From Streptomyces sp. AM 2-1-1 (GTDB lineage: Bacteria; Actinomycetota; Actinomycetes; Streptomycetales; Streptomycetaceae): a stretch of 64,000 nucleotides of DNA. The notes under the pieces were generated by a model. The model was given only the letters and a program-made list of their open reading frames with translations, ran no database searches and was not told where the DNA came from. Location of the stretch: assembly GCF_029167645.1 (NCBI RefSeq), contig NZ_CP119147.1:2852001-2916000 (forward strand). The letters run 5' to 3'. A program made the translations under genes and the position numbers. This document shows positions 45,157-53,030 of the stretch, piece after piece; positions within the stretch are counted from its first letter, which is position 1; each line of letters starts with the position of its first letter.

Positions 45157-46341
45157 TCAGAGCACCGATCGCACCGCCCGGATCAGTGCCTGGGCGCGGG
45201 GGTCGGCGGTGACTCCCTTCCGGAGGCCGTTGGTGACGTAGCCGAGGGCGATGCGGGACTCGGGGTCGGCGAAGCCGAGGGAGCCGCCGCGTCCGGGGTG
45301 GCCGAAGGAGCCGGGGCCGAGCAGCGGGGCGGCGGGGCCGTGCAGCATGTACCCGAGTCCAAAACGGGTGTGGACGACGAGGACCCGGTCGGGTCCGGCG
45401 GACTCCTCGGTACGGGCCAGGGTGAGGGTGGCCGGGGCGAAGAGGCGGTGGCCGTCGACCTCGCCGATCATCGCGGCGTAACAGCGGGCGAGGGCACGGG
45501 CGGTGGCGATGCCGTTGGAGGCGGGGAGTTCGGCGGCCCGGTAGGCGGGGTCGTTCTCGTCCGGGTCCGGGTGGATCGCGCCGAAGGCCCGGCTGGTGAG
45601 CGAGTCCGGGTCGGCGTAGGCCTCGCTGACGGCGCGTTTGGGCCGGATCCGCAGGGCGCCCGGGTCGCCGTCGGCGGGGGGTGGGACGGGGCCGATCCGG
45701 CCGATGCGGTGGGCTTCGTCGGCGGGGAGCCCGAACCAGAAGTCGAGTCCGAGGGGGCGGCCGATCTCCTCGGCGATCCAGCGGCCGATGGTCCGGCCGG
45801 TGGCCCGGCGGACGAGTTCGCCGATGAGCCAGCTGTAGGTCTGGGCGTGGTAGCCGTGGTCGGTTCCCGGTACCCACTCGGGGCGTTGGGCGGCGAGGGC
45901 GGCCGGGCCGCTGTGGCCGTCGGCGGCCTCGGCGGGGGTGAGCGGCCGGTCCAGGGCGGGGACGCCGGCCCGGTGGGCGAGGAGGTCGCGGACGAGGACG
46001 CGTTCCTTGCCGTTCGCCTTGAACTCGGGCCAGTACGTGCCGACCGGGGCGTCCAGGTCCACCTGTCCGCGCTGATGCAGCATCAGGGGGACGGCGGCGG
46101 CGATGCCCTTGCCGGCCGAGCGGACGATCTGGACGGTGTCCACCGCCCAGGGCTCGGCGCCGTCCACGTCCCTCGTACCGGCCCAGAGGTCCACGACCTT
46201 GCGCCCGTCGCGGTAGAGGGCGACGGCCGCGCCGCGCTCACCGCGCTGTTCGAAGTTCCGTACGAAGGCGTCCCGGACCGCTTCGAATCCGGGGGCCACC
46301 GTGCCCCGTACGTCCACGCCTGCTTCCGCGCTCCCGCTCAT
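45157..46341 (-). CDS. Serine hydrolase, beta-lactamase-related (EstB-like)
   Basis: The protein has 394 residues. The SxxK motif is in QIVRSAGKGIAAAVPL near residue 74. The second motif is a tyrosine in HAQTYSWLIGELVRR, and the late FGHPGRGGSLGFADP replaces KTG, the pattern of family VIII esterases. There is no signal peptide. It likely hydrolyses esters or amides in the cytoplasm. ATG 46341 directly follows GGGGGG with no spacing. A GTG 21 nt upstream is possible. It is 42 nt from cbiO but functionally unrelated. Confidence 0.85.
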   Translation of the reverse strand: MSGSAEAGVDVRGTVAPGFEAVRDAFVRNFEQRGERGAAVALYRDGRKVVDLWAGTRDVDGAEPWAVDTVQIVRSAGKGIAAAVPLMLHQRGQVDLDAPVGTYWPEFKANGKERVLVRDLLAHRAGVPALDRPLTPAEAADGHSGPAALAAQRPEWVPGTDHGYHAQTYSWLIGELVRRATGRTIGRWIAEEIGRPLGLDFWFGLPADEAHRIGRIGPVPPPADGDPGALRIRPKRAVSEAYADPDSLTSRAFGAIHPDPDENDPAYRAAELPASNGIATARALARCYAAMIGEVDGHRLFAPATLTLARTEESAGPDRVLVVHTRFGLGYMLHGPAAPLLGPGSFGHPGRGGSLGFADPESRIALGYVTNGLRKGVTADPRAQALIRAVRSVL

Positions 46342-46383
46342 CCCCCCATCCTGCACGGCCACGCGGGTCGTGCGGGTGGCGGG

Positions 46384-47175
46384 TCACCCCGTTTCGGGGG
46401 TCACGGAACCGGGATCGAAGCCGAAGGGCAGCTCCAGCCTGTGAGCGCGCATCAGTTCCTCGTCGAGGAGGAGGTTCTGCGTGCGGTCGTCGGCGACGAT
46501 CACCCCGTCGCTGAGGACGACAGCGCGGGGGCAGAGTTCCAGGGCGTACGGGAGGTCGTGCGTGACCATCAGGACGGTGATGTCCAAGGAGCGCAGGATG
46601 TCGGCGAGTTCACGGCGGGAGGCGGGGTCCAGGTTGGAGGACGGCTCGTCGAGGACGAGGATCTCCGGCTCCATGGCGAGGACGGTGGCCACGGCCACCC
46701 GGCGGCGCTGCCCGAAGGAGAGGTGGTGCGGCGGGCGGTCGGCGTACTCGGCCATGCCGACCTGGGTGAGGGCGGTGGTGACCCGGGCCTCCAGTTCGGG
46801 TCCGCGCAGCCCGGAGGCGGCGGGGCCGAAGGCGACGTCCTCGCGGACGGTGGGCATGAAGAGCTGGTCGTCGGGGTCCTGGAAGACGATGCCGACGCGG
46901 CGGCGGATCTCGGCTAGGTTCCGCTTCTCGACCGGGAGTCCGGCGACGCGGACCGTACCGGCGCCCGCGTCGAGGATGCCGTTGAGGTGGAGTACGAGGG
47001 TGGTCTTCCCGGCGCCGTTGGGGCCGAGCAGGGCGACGCGCTCGCCGCGGCCGACGGTGAGGTTCACCCCGAAGAGCGCCTGGTGTCCGTCCGGGTAGGC
47101 GTAGGCGAGCCCGCTGACGTCGAGGGAGGGCGGCGCGGCGGGGGGAGTGGGGCCGGTGGGGGTGGGGCTGTTCAT
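46384..47175 (-). CDS. cbiO: Co2+/Ni2+ ECF transporter ATPase
   Basis: The protein has 263 residues and a single ABC ATPase domain. Walker A is LLGPNGAGKTT, the Q-loop FQDPDDQLFMPTVREDVAFG is the acidic DPDDQ form typical of ECF/Cbi ATPases, the signature is LSFGQRRRVAVA and Walker B is ILVLDEPSSNLD. It powers import by the CbiMNQ membrane complex. It is the last gene of the unit, separated from cbiQ by a 78-nt gap containing a hairpin. Confidence 0.9.
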   Translation of the reverse strand: MNSPTPTGPTPPAAPPSLDVSGLAYAYPDGHQALFGVNLTVGRGERVALLGPNGAGKTTLVLHLNGILDAGAGTVRVAGLPVEKRNLAEIRRRVGIVFQDPDDQLFMPTVREDVAFGPAASGLRGPELEARVTTALTQVGMAEYADRPPHHLSFGQRRRVAVATVLAMEPEILVLDEPSSNLDPASRRELADILRSLDITVLMVTHDLPYALELCPRAVVLSDGVIVADDRTQNLLLDEELMRAHRLELPFGFDPGSVTPETG

Positions 47176-47212
47176 GTGCTCATCCCAGCAGACGTACGGA
47201 AGGGGGGTGCGG

Positions 47213-47253
47213 GGAGCCCGCGGGATCGCGGGACGCCGCGGGGCGCGGGCTCC
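47213..47253 (-). terminator. Intra-operon hairpin between cbiQ and cbiO
   Basis: GGAGCCCGCG and CGCGGGCTCC pair perfectly with a 21-nt GC-rich loop that can fold further. It starts right after the cbiQ stop, so it may attenuate or process the transcript before cbiO. Confidence 0.55.
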
Positions 47254-48015
47254 TCACAGCGCCCACCCCAGGGCGCAGACCACGAGGGCGGGCAGCGGGA
47301 GGGCCGCCGCGTACGCCCACTGGACACGGGTGGCCGTCACCTCGTCGATGACCGGCATGGTCCCGGTGTACCCCCGGCTGACCATCGCCAGGTGGACGCG
47401 CTCGCCGCGTTCGTAGGACCGGATGAAGAGGGCGCCGGCCGACTTGGCGAGGACGCCCCACTGCCGTACACCGCGCGCCTCGAAGCCCCGGGAGCGGCGG
47501 GCGATCGACATCCGGCGCATCTCGTCGGTGATGACGTCCCCGTACCGGATCATGAAGGACGCGATCTGGACGAGGAGCGGCGGAAGTCTGAGCCGCTGGA
47601 GGCCCAGCAGCAGGGCGCGGAGTTCGGTGGTGGAGGCGAGGATCACCGAGGCGGCGACGCCGAGGGTGCCCTTGGCGAGGACGTTCCAGGCGCCCCAGAG
47701 GCCGGGCACGCTCAGGTGGAGGCCGAGGAACCCGGTCTGCTCCCCCGGTACGAAGAACGGCATGAGCAGCGCGAACGCGACGAACGGGATCTCCACGACC
47801 AGTCGCTTCAGGAGGTACCCGGCGGGGATCCGGGCCACCGCGGCGACGGCTCCGAGCAGGACCGCGTACAGCGCGAAGGCCCAGACCGCGTCGCGCGGGG
47901 TGGAGACCACGACGAGGACGAAGACGAAGACGGCGGCGAGCTTGCAGTGCGGGGGCAGCGCGTGGACGGGGGAGTGTCCGTGCCGGTAGAGGCGGTGGGC
48001 GTGGCCCGAACCCAT
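47254..48015 (-). CDS. cbiQ: Co2+/Ni2+ ECF transporter T component
   Basis: The protein has 253 residues with about five transmembrane helices (LAAVFVFVLVVVSTPRDAVW and FALYAVLLGAVAAVA among them). The cytoplasmic coupling helices carry the two Arg-Gly motifs, ARRSRGFEAR near 160 and MVSRGYTG near 205, that contact the ATPase subunits. The His-rich start (GSGHAHRLYRHGHSPVH) may bind metal. It begins 8 nt after the cbiM stop. Confidence 0.9.
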   Translation of the reverse strand: MGSGHAHRLYRHGHSPVHALPPHCKLAAVFVFVLVVVSTPRDAVWAFALYAVLLGAVAAVARIPAGYLLKRLVVEIPFVAFALLMPFFVPGEQTGFLGLHLSVPGLWGAWNVLAKGTLGVAASVILASTTELRALLLGLQRLRLPPLLVQIASFMIRYGDVITDEMRRMSIARRSRGFEARGVRQWGVLAKSAGALFIRSYERGERVHLAMVSRGYTGTMPVIDEVTATRVQWAYAAALPLPALVVCALGWAL

Positions 48016-48023
48016 CGCGGTCC

Positions 48024-49109
48024 TCAGACCTTCTCGGAGAGCGGCGTGTCGGCGTGTCCGGCCGTCGTGTCCCCGCCCTCGTCCCGGCGGCGGCGGATCA
48101 CCCAGAACACCGTGCCGCCCACCACGACGGTGGCACCGACGCCGATGACCCCGGCGAGACCACCGGAGAGGCGGGCGTCGTCCACGTCCTTCACTCCGTA
48201 GTCGGCGAGCGGGGAGTCGGCGGAGGCGTGCTCCTTGACGTGCCGGTCGATGCCCTGGTCGGTGGCGACCTTCTCCAGGCCGTCGGGGCTGGAGGAGGCG
48301 TAGTACGAGACGAAGCCGGCCAGCACGAGGGCGGCGAGCAGACCGGCGGCCAGCAGACCGCGCGTGGAGCGGGTCGCGACGCCGATGGTCTTGGTGCCCC
48401 TCGTGGCGGCGGCGGGGGCGGCGTCGACCAGCTTCCCGTCCACCCGGAGCTTGAGCGGCGCGGCGAAGCCCCTGGCACCGTGCACCAGGTCGGGGCGGAC
48501 CGCGATGACGGCGCCGACCGTGGCGGCGGTGATGACCGCCTCGCCGATGCCGATGAAGACGTGGACGGTGACCATCGCCTTGAAGACGTCGCCGATCGGG
48601 ATGTCGGTGGTGCCACCGATCCAGTAGAGGAACGTGAAGGCGAGGGCGGCGGCGGGTACGGAGACCAGCGCGGCGACGAAGGAGGCGACCGTGACGGTGG
48701 ACCGGCGGCGCGGCAGGACCCGCATCAGCAGGCGGAAGACCCCGTACGCGACGACGGTCGTGACCACGCCCATGTCCGTGATGTTGACACCGAGGGCGGT
48801 GAGGCCGCCGTCGGCGAAGAGGATGCCCTGCATCAGCAGGACCACGGTGACGCAGAGGACCCCGGTGTAGGGCCCGACGAGTATCGCCGCCAGGGCCCCG
48901 CCGAGCAGGTGGCCGCTGGTGCCCGCGCCCACGGGGAAGTTCAGCATCTGCACGGCGAAGATGAAGGCCGCCATCAGCCCGGCGAGCGGGGCGGTGCGCT
49001 CGCCCAGCTCACGGCGGGCGCCACGCAGGCTGACCGCGACGGCGCCCGCGGCGACGACTCCGGTGGCCACCGAGACAGGTGCGTTGATGAAACCGTCGGG
49101 TACATGCAT
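48024..49109 (-). CDS. cbiM: Co2+/Ni2+ ECF transporter substrate component, CbiM-CbiN fusion
   Basis: The protein has 361 residues. It begins MHVPDGFI, and in CbiM/NikM the N-terminal Met and His2 are part of the metal site. Seven helices follow, with the FPVGAGTSGHLLGGALAAIL metal-binding loop. After a linker the C-terminal 110 residues hold two further helices and SSSPDGLEKVA, the PDGLE signature of CbiN, so both subunits are fused. The ATG at 49109 has GGAG 7 nt upstream. The Nur-like box upstream points to nickel (NikMN), though cobalt cannot be excluded. Confidence 0.88.
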   Translation of the reverse strand: MHVPDGFINAPVSVATGVVAAGAVAVSLRGARRELGERTAPLAGLMAAFIFAVQMLNFPVGAGTSGHLLGGALAAILVGPYTGVLCVTVVLLMQGILFADGGLTALGVNITDMGVVTTVVAYGVFRLLMRVLPRRRSTVTVASFVAALVSVPAAALAFTFLYWIGGTTDIPIGDVFKAMVTVHVFIGIGEAVITAATVGAVIAVRPDLVHGARGFAAPLKLRVDGKLVDAAPAAATRGTKTIGVATRSTRGLLAAGLLAALVLAGFVSYYASSSPDGLEKVATDQGIDRHVKEHASADSPLADYGVKDVDDARLSGGLAGVIGVGATVVVGGTVFWVIRRRRDEGGDTTAGHADTPLSEKV

Positions 49110-49193
49110 GGGGAGGCTCCGCTTCTGCGGGGTCGACGAGGACGGGGTCTGCGACCCGGCACGGGCCATGAACCCGCCAATCATAGGGCGTTC

Positions 49194-49210
49194 TTGCGAA
49201 CGATGCGCAA
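49194..49210 (-). promoter_or_regulatory. Nur-box-like operator and promoter of the metal transporter
   Basis: Read on the minus strand, TTGCGC-ATCGT-TCGCAA fits the reported Nur (nickel uptake regulator) consensus TTGCaa-N5-ttGCAA in spacing and outer bases. TATGAT, a good -10 box, lies just downstream on that strand (49180-49185). It is 85 nt from the cbiM start. Confidence 0.6.
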
Positions 49211-49216
49211 GAGCGC

Positions 49217-49263
49217 ATGTCCCACATCTACGCGCCGCGCGTGCGCTGCGATATATGGGACAT
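49217..49263. repeat. Long-spaced inverted repeat ATGTCCCA ... TGGGACAT
   Basis: Exact 8-bp arms (49217-49224 and 49256-49263), extendable with one mismatch to 11 bp, are centred 39 bp apart between the metal transporter and the SsgA-like gene. It is a possible looping or dimer-of-dimers operator. Confidence 0.55.
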
Positions 49264-49299
49264 TTATTACAAAGTGCTTTTAACAGGAGGAGTCGGCCG

Positions 49300-49653
49300 A
49301 TGTCCCCCGTGATCGAAGAACACACCCGGGCCCGCCTCATCACCGACGGTCCGCTCACGCGTCCGGTCCCGGTCGACCTGCGCTACGACGCCGAAGACGA
49401 CCCCGGCACCGTCCACCTCGTCTTCGACGGCGGCGCGGACTGGGCGCTCGGCCGCGAGCTGCTGGAGGACGGCATGAACGCGCCGGTCGAGAACGGCGAG
49501 GTGCGCCTCTGGCCCGCCGGGCGGGCGCAGTTGATGCTGGAACTGCACTCCACCGGCGGAGTCGAGGTCTTCCAGATCGACAACGCGGCGCTCCAGCGTT
49601 TCCTCTGCCGCACCCGCGCCGAGACCGCTCCACCCGCCGCGGCCGGCCGCTGA
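49300..49653 (+). CDS. SsgA-like sporulation/cell division regulator
   Basis: The protein has 117 residues, slightly shorter than classic SALPs (130-145). It retains the family layout: VPVDLRYDAEDDPGTVHLVF, then WALGRELLEDGMNAPVENGE, VRLWPAGRAQLMLELHSTGG and the end LQRFLCRTRAE. SALPs are confined to morphologically complex actinomycetes and guide septum placement and wall turnover during sporulation. SsgE is the S. coelicolor member I recall from this neighbourhood, but assignment is not secure. AGGAGG lies 9 nt before the ATG, and the upstream region is AT-rich. Confidence 0.8.
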   Translation: MSPVIEEHTRARLITDGPLTRPVPVDLRYDAEDDPGTVHLVFDGGADWALGRELLEDGMNAPVENGEVRLWPAGRAQLMLELHSTGGVEVFQIDNAALQRFLCRTRAETAPPAAAGR

Positions 49654-49725
49654 CCCGGGGCCGCCGGGTCAGCGGACCGACCCCCCGGCCCGCATCCCGC
49701 ATCCCGCAGACGTAGCGGGTACGTC

Positions 49726-49758
49726 GAAAGCCCCCGTGCCGCTCGCACGGGGGCTTTC
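49726..49758. terminator. Terminator after the SsgA-like gene
   Basis: GAAAGCCCCCGTGC (49726-49739) and its exact complement (49745-49758) form a 14-bp stem with a 5-nt loop between convergent genes. Confidence 0.88.
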
Positions 49759-49875
49759 TGTCACACCGGCACCCGTCCCCACAGATGTCGGTGCACCCGG
49801 CGCCGCGCCCCGCTCAGGCGCGGCCCCGGAGTCCGGTGCGGCCGTCGGACCGGTGGGCCCGACGGCTGCCGGGGG

Positions 49876-52101
49876 TCAGACCCGGCTCAGCGCGCGCTCG
49901 CCGCCGGCCGGCCCGTCGCCGTCACCGGCGTCGTCGGCCGGGAGGTGCTTGCGCAGACCCTCGCCCTCGACGTCGACGTTCGGCAGGGCGCGGTCCAGCC
50001 AGCGCGGAAGCCACCAGGCGTGCTTGCCCAGCAGGGCGAGCACGGCGGGGACGATCGCCATGCGGACCACGAAGGCGTCGAAGAAGACGGCGATCGCGAG
50101 ACCGAAACCGATCATCTTGATCATCGACTCGGTGGCGCCGATGAAGCCGCCGAAGACCGCCATCATGATGACCGCCGCCGCCGTGACCACACGGGCGCCG
50201 TGTTTGAAGCCGGTCTCGATCGCCTGGTGCGGGGTCTCCCCGTGGACGTACGCCTCCCGCATCCGGGTGACGAGGAAGACCTCGTAGTCCATCGCCAGAC
50301 CGAAGACCACGCCGACCATGAAGATCGGCATCATCGACATGATCGGACCGGTCGTCTCCACGCCCAGCAGGGAGGCGAGCCAGCCCCACTGGAAGACCGC
50401 GACGACCGCGCCGAGTGCCGCGACGACCGAGAGCAGGAAGCCGAGGGCCGCCTTCAGCGGGACGAGGATCGAGCGGAAGACCAGGATCAGCAGGAGGAAG
50501 GCCAGGCCGACGACGAGCCCCAGGTAGGGGACGAGCGCGTCGTTCATCTTCTGCGAGAAGTCGATGTTCATCGCGGTGGCGCCGGTGACCAGCACTTCGG
50601 CGCCGGTGTCGCTCTTGATGTGCCGACCCGCGTCACGGATCTGGTGCACGAGCTCTTCCGTGCCGGCCGAGCTGGGCCGGTCCTTCGGGACGACCGTGAT
50701 CGTCGCGGTGTCCCCGGCCTCGTTGTACACGGCCGGGGCGACGGCGGCGACGTGGCCGATGGACTCGATCTCGTCGGTGACCTGCTTGACCGCGGTCTTA
50801 CCGTCCGAGCTGTGGCGGGTGTCGACCACGACCATCAGCGGCCCGTTGAAGCCGGGGCCGAAACCGTCCGACAGCATGTCGTACGCCTGGCGCTGGGTGG
50901 TGCTCTTGGGCTGGGAGCCGTCGTCCGGCAGGCCCATCTCCAGCGAGGTGGCCGGCAGGGCGATGGCCCCGAGGCCGAGGACCCCGACGACCAGGACCCA
51001 CACCGGGCGGCGCAGCACGAAGCGGGCCCAGCGGGTACCGCCGTTCGGCCTGGCGTCGGGAAGGTTCGCGGCGGCGGCCTTGCGCGCCTTGCGGCCCATG
51101 ATCCGCCTGCCCGCGAAGCCCATCAGGGCCGGAACCAGGGTGAGAGCGATGAGGACGGCGACGACGACCGTGCCGGCGGCGGCGAAGCCCATCTTGGTGA
51201 GCATGGGGACGTTGACGACGGCGAGACCCGCGAGGGCGATGACCACGGTCAGCCCGGCGAAGACGACGGCGGAGCCGGCCGTGCCGACCGCCCGTCCGGC
51301 GGCTTCCTCCGGTTTCCGCCCCTCGGCCAGTTCGGCCCGGTAGCGGGAGACGATGAAGAGCGCGTAGTCGATGCCGACCGCCAGGCCGATCATCGCCGCG
51401 AGCGTGGAGGTGGTGGTGCCGAGGTCCAGCACGTTGGCGAGCGCCGTGATCGAGCCGACGCCGATGCCGACGCCGATGATCGCGGTCAGCAGCGGAAGCC
51501 CGGCGGCGACCAACGAGCCCAGGGTGACGACGAGCACCACTGCGGCGAGGACGACGCCGATGACCTCGGTGGCGCCGCCCTCGGCGCCGGGTTCGAGCGC
51601 GTCACCGCCGACGGCCACCGTCATCCCGCTCGCCTCGGCGTGGTCGCCCGCCTCGGTGAGGGCGTCGCGGGTCGCGTCGGTGATGTTGGTGGCGTCCTCG
51701 GTGTAGGAGACCGAGATGTACGCGGTCGAACCGTCCTCGCTGACGGCGTTGGCGGTGTACGGGTCGGTCACCGAGGCGACCTGGTCGGAACTGCCCTTCA
51801 GCTCACCGACGATCTTCTCGACGTCGGCCTTGTGGGCCGCGTCGGTCACCTTCTGCCCGTCCGGGACGTTGAAGACGACCCGGGCGGTGGCGCCATTCGC
51901 GTGGGAGGCGGGGAAGCGCTGCTCCAGCAGGTCGAAGGCCTTCTGCGCCTCCGTCCCCGGTATCGAGAAGGAACTGGAGGCGGGGGTGGCCGCGGTGGCG
52001 GCACCCACTCCGGCGACTGCCAGCAGGGCAACCCAGATGAGGGCGACGTAGCGCCGCCTGCGGAACGCGAGGCGCCCGAGTTTGTAAAGGAAAGTGGCCA
52101 C
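49876..52101 (-). CDS. MMPL/RND family exporter
   Basis: The protein has 741 residues and about twelve transmembrane helices in two halves, each preceded by an extracytoplasmic domain (50-190 and 400-530). The characteristic DYALFIVSRYRAE (TM4) and DYEVFLVTRMREAY (TM10) Asp-Tyr pairs of proton-driven MMPL proteins are present. It begins with a basic stretch (FRRRRYVALIWVALLAVAG). It exports lipids or hydrophobic drugs using the proton gradient. It is 144 nt downstream of a TetR gene on the same strand, so probably co-regulated. The GTG start has GGGAG 9 nt upstream. Confidence 0.9.
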   Translation of the reverse strand: MATFLYKLGRLAFRRRRYVALIWVALLAVAGVGAATAATPASSSFSIPGTEAQKAFDLLEQRFPASHANGATARVVFNVPDGQKVTDAAHKADVEKIVGELKGSSDQVASVTDPYTANAVSEDGSTAYISVSYTEDATNITDATRDALTEAGDHAEASGMTVAVGGDALEPGAEGGATEVIGVVLAAVVLVVTLGSLVAAGLPLLTAIIGVGIGVGSITALANVLDLGTTTSTLAAMIGLAVGIDYALFIVSRYRAELAEGRKPEEAAGRAVGTAGSAVVFAGLTVVIALAGLAVVNVPMLTKMGFAAAGTVVVAVLIALTLVPALMGFAGRRIMGRKARKAAAANLPDARPNGGTRWARFVLRRPVWVLVVGVLGLGAIALPATSLEMGLPDDGSQPKSTTQRQAYDMLSDGFGPGFNGPLMVVVDTRHSSDGKTAVKQVTDEIESIGHVAAVAPAVYNEAGDTATITVVPKDRPSSAGTEELVHQIRDAGRHIKSDTGAEVLVTGATAMNIDFSQKMNDALVPYLGLVVGLAFLLLILVFRSILVPLKAALGFLLSVVAALGAVVAVFQWGWLASLLGVETTGPIMSMMPIFMVGVVFGLAMDYEVFLVTRMREAYVHGETPHQAIETGFKHGARVVTAAAVIMMAVFGGFIGATESMIKMIGFGLAIAVFFDAFVVRMAIVPAVLALLGKHAWWLPRWLDRALPNVDVEGEGLRKHLPADDAGDGDGPAGGERALSRV

Positions 52102-52245
52102 GGAGGCGGACTCCCGGTCAAGTCGTGTGCGGGAAATGAGGCGTGAGGAACCAGCCCGACGACGAGAGCGGCGTGTCAGGTGGAGCGGTGGGGAGCGGAC
52201 CGCCGGGGAAGCGGCCGGGGAGGTCGGACGCCGGTGTCCGACGGG

Positions 52246-52860
52246 TCAGGCTCGGACGGGGCTCGAAGCCCCGGCCGTGGTCCGCCCGGCGACACCGAGG
52301 GCGGGGAGCACCACGGAGTCGACGTATTCGAGAAGGAACTCCTGGTCGACGGGGCGGCCGTCGACCAGGTGCCGGACGCCGAGGGCGCCCATCAGCATGT
52401 GGGGTACGTACTTGAGCGCCGGATTGTCCGGGTTCAGCTCGCCCCGCTCGACACCCCTGCGCAGCAGCAGGGCGAGTCCGGAGAGCTCCGGCTCGACCAG
52501 CAGGTCGCGCAGGGCCTGGTGCAGATCGGGGTTGTCGTGGACGGCATGGCTCAGGCCTCGCATGAGCGCGGAATCCTGTTCCATCCGGCAGTCGTCGGTA
52601 CGGGTCACGACGGCGTGGAAGTCCCCACGCACCGATCCCGTGTCGATGTCGGCGAGGCTCACCGGCTTGTTGTGCCGCAGGGCCGTCACCACCAGCTCGG
52701 GCTTGCTCCCCCACTGGCGGTAGAGGGTGGCCTTGCTGGCGTGGGTGCGGGCGGCGACGGCGTCCATGGTCAGGGCGTCGTAGCCGACCTCGCGGAGCAG
52801 GTCGAGGACGGCGGCGAACAGCTCGCTCTCGCGTTCAGGCGTGAGCCTGGTGCGTGCCAC
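52246..52860 (-). CDS. TetR family regulator of the MMPL exporter
   Basis: The protein has 204 residues. The HTH is LTMDAVAARTHASKATLYRQ, followed by WGSKPELVV. The ligand domain belongs to the TetR_C-type group seen with drug exporters (LRDLLVEPELSGLALLLRRG). The GTG has AGGAGG 9 nt upstream. Two dyads with GAAAC/GTTTC half sites lie immediately upstream, between it and the divergent protease gene. It is expected to repress its own transcript (with the MMPL gene) and possibly the protease. Confidence 0.87.
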   Translation of the reverse strand: MARTRLTPERESELFAAVLDLLREVGYDALTMDAVAARTHASKATLYRQWGSKPELVVTALRHNKPVSLADIDTGSVRGDFHAVVTRTDDCRMEQDSALMRGLSHAVHDNPDLHQALRDLLVEPELSGLALLLRRGVERGELNPDNPALKYVPHMLMGALGVRHLVDGRPVDQEFLLEYVDSVVLPALGVAGRTTAGASSPVRA

Positions 52861-52907
52861 GGGCGCCGGCCTCCTTCCTTGCTCCGGTCCACGGCTCGCT
52901 CACAGGA

Positions 52908-52969
52908 ACGAAACCGTTTCGTACACCTGAGCCTACGTCCGCCCCCCAGCGAAACGGGGCCGTTTCGCT
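52908..52969. promoter_or_regulatory. Two TetR operators in the divergent region
   Basis: ACGAAAC-C-GTTTCGT (52908-52922) and AGCGAAACGG-GG-CCGTTTCGCT (52948-52969) are both perfect dyads with a common GAAAC/GTTTC core, centres about 43 bp apart. One lies close to each divergent gene, the normal arrangement for a repressor controlling both sides. Confidence 0.7.
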
Positions 52970-53030
52970 TGTGGGGTGCGCCACATGTAAGCCGCGTCAC
53001 GAGTTGCCCCGGGACCCGCCCACCGAAAGC

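Noticed and set aside
49110..49260. Cobalamin riboswitch upstream of cbiM
   Set aside because: No B12-box-like sequence and the leader is too short and unstructured. A Nur-like site explains regulation better.
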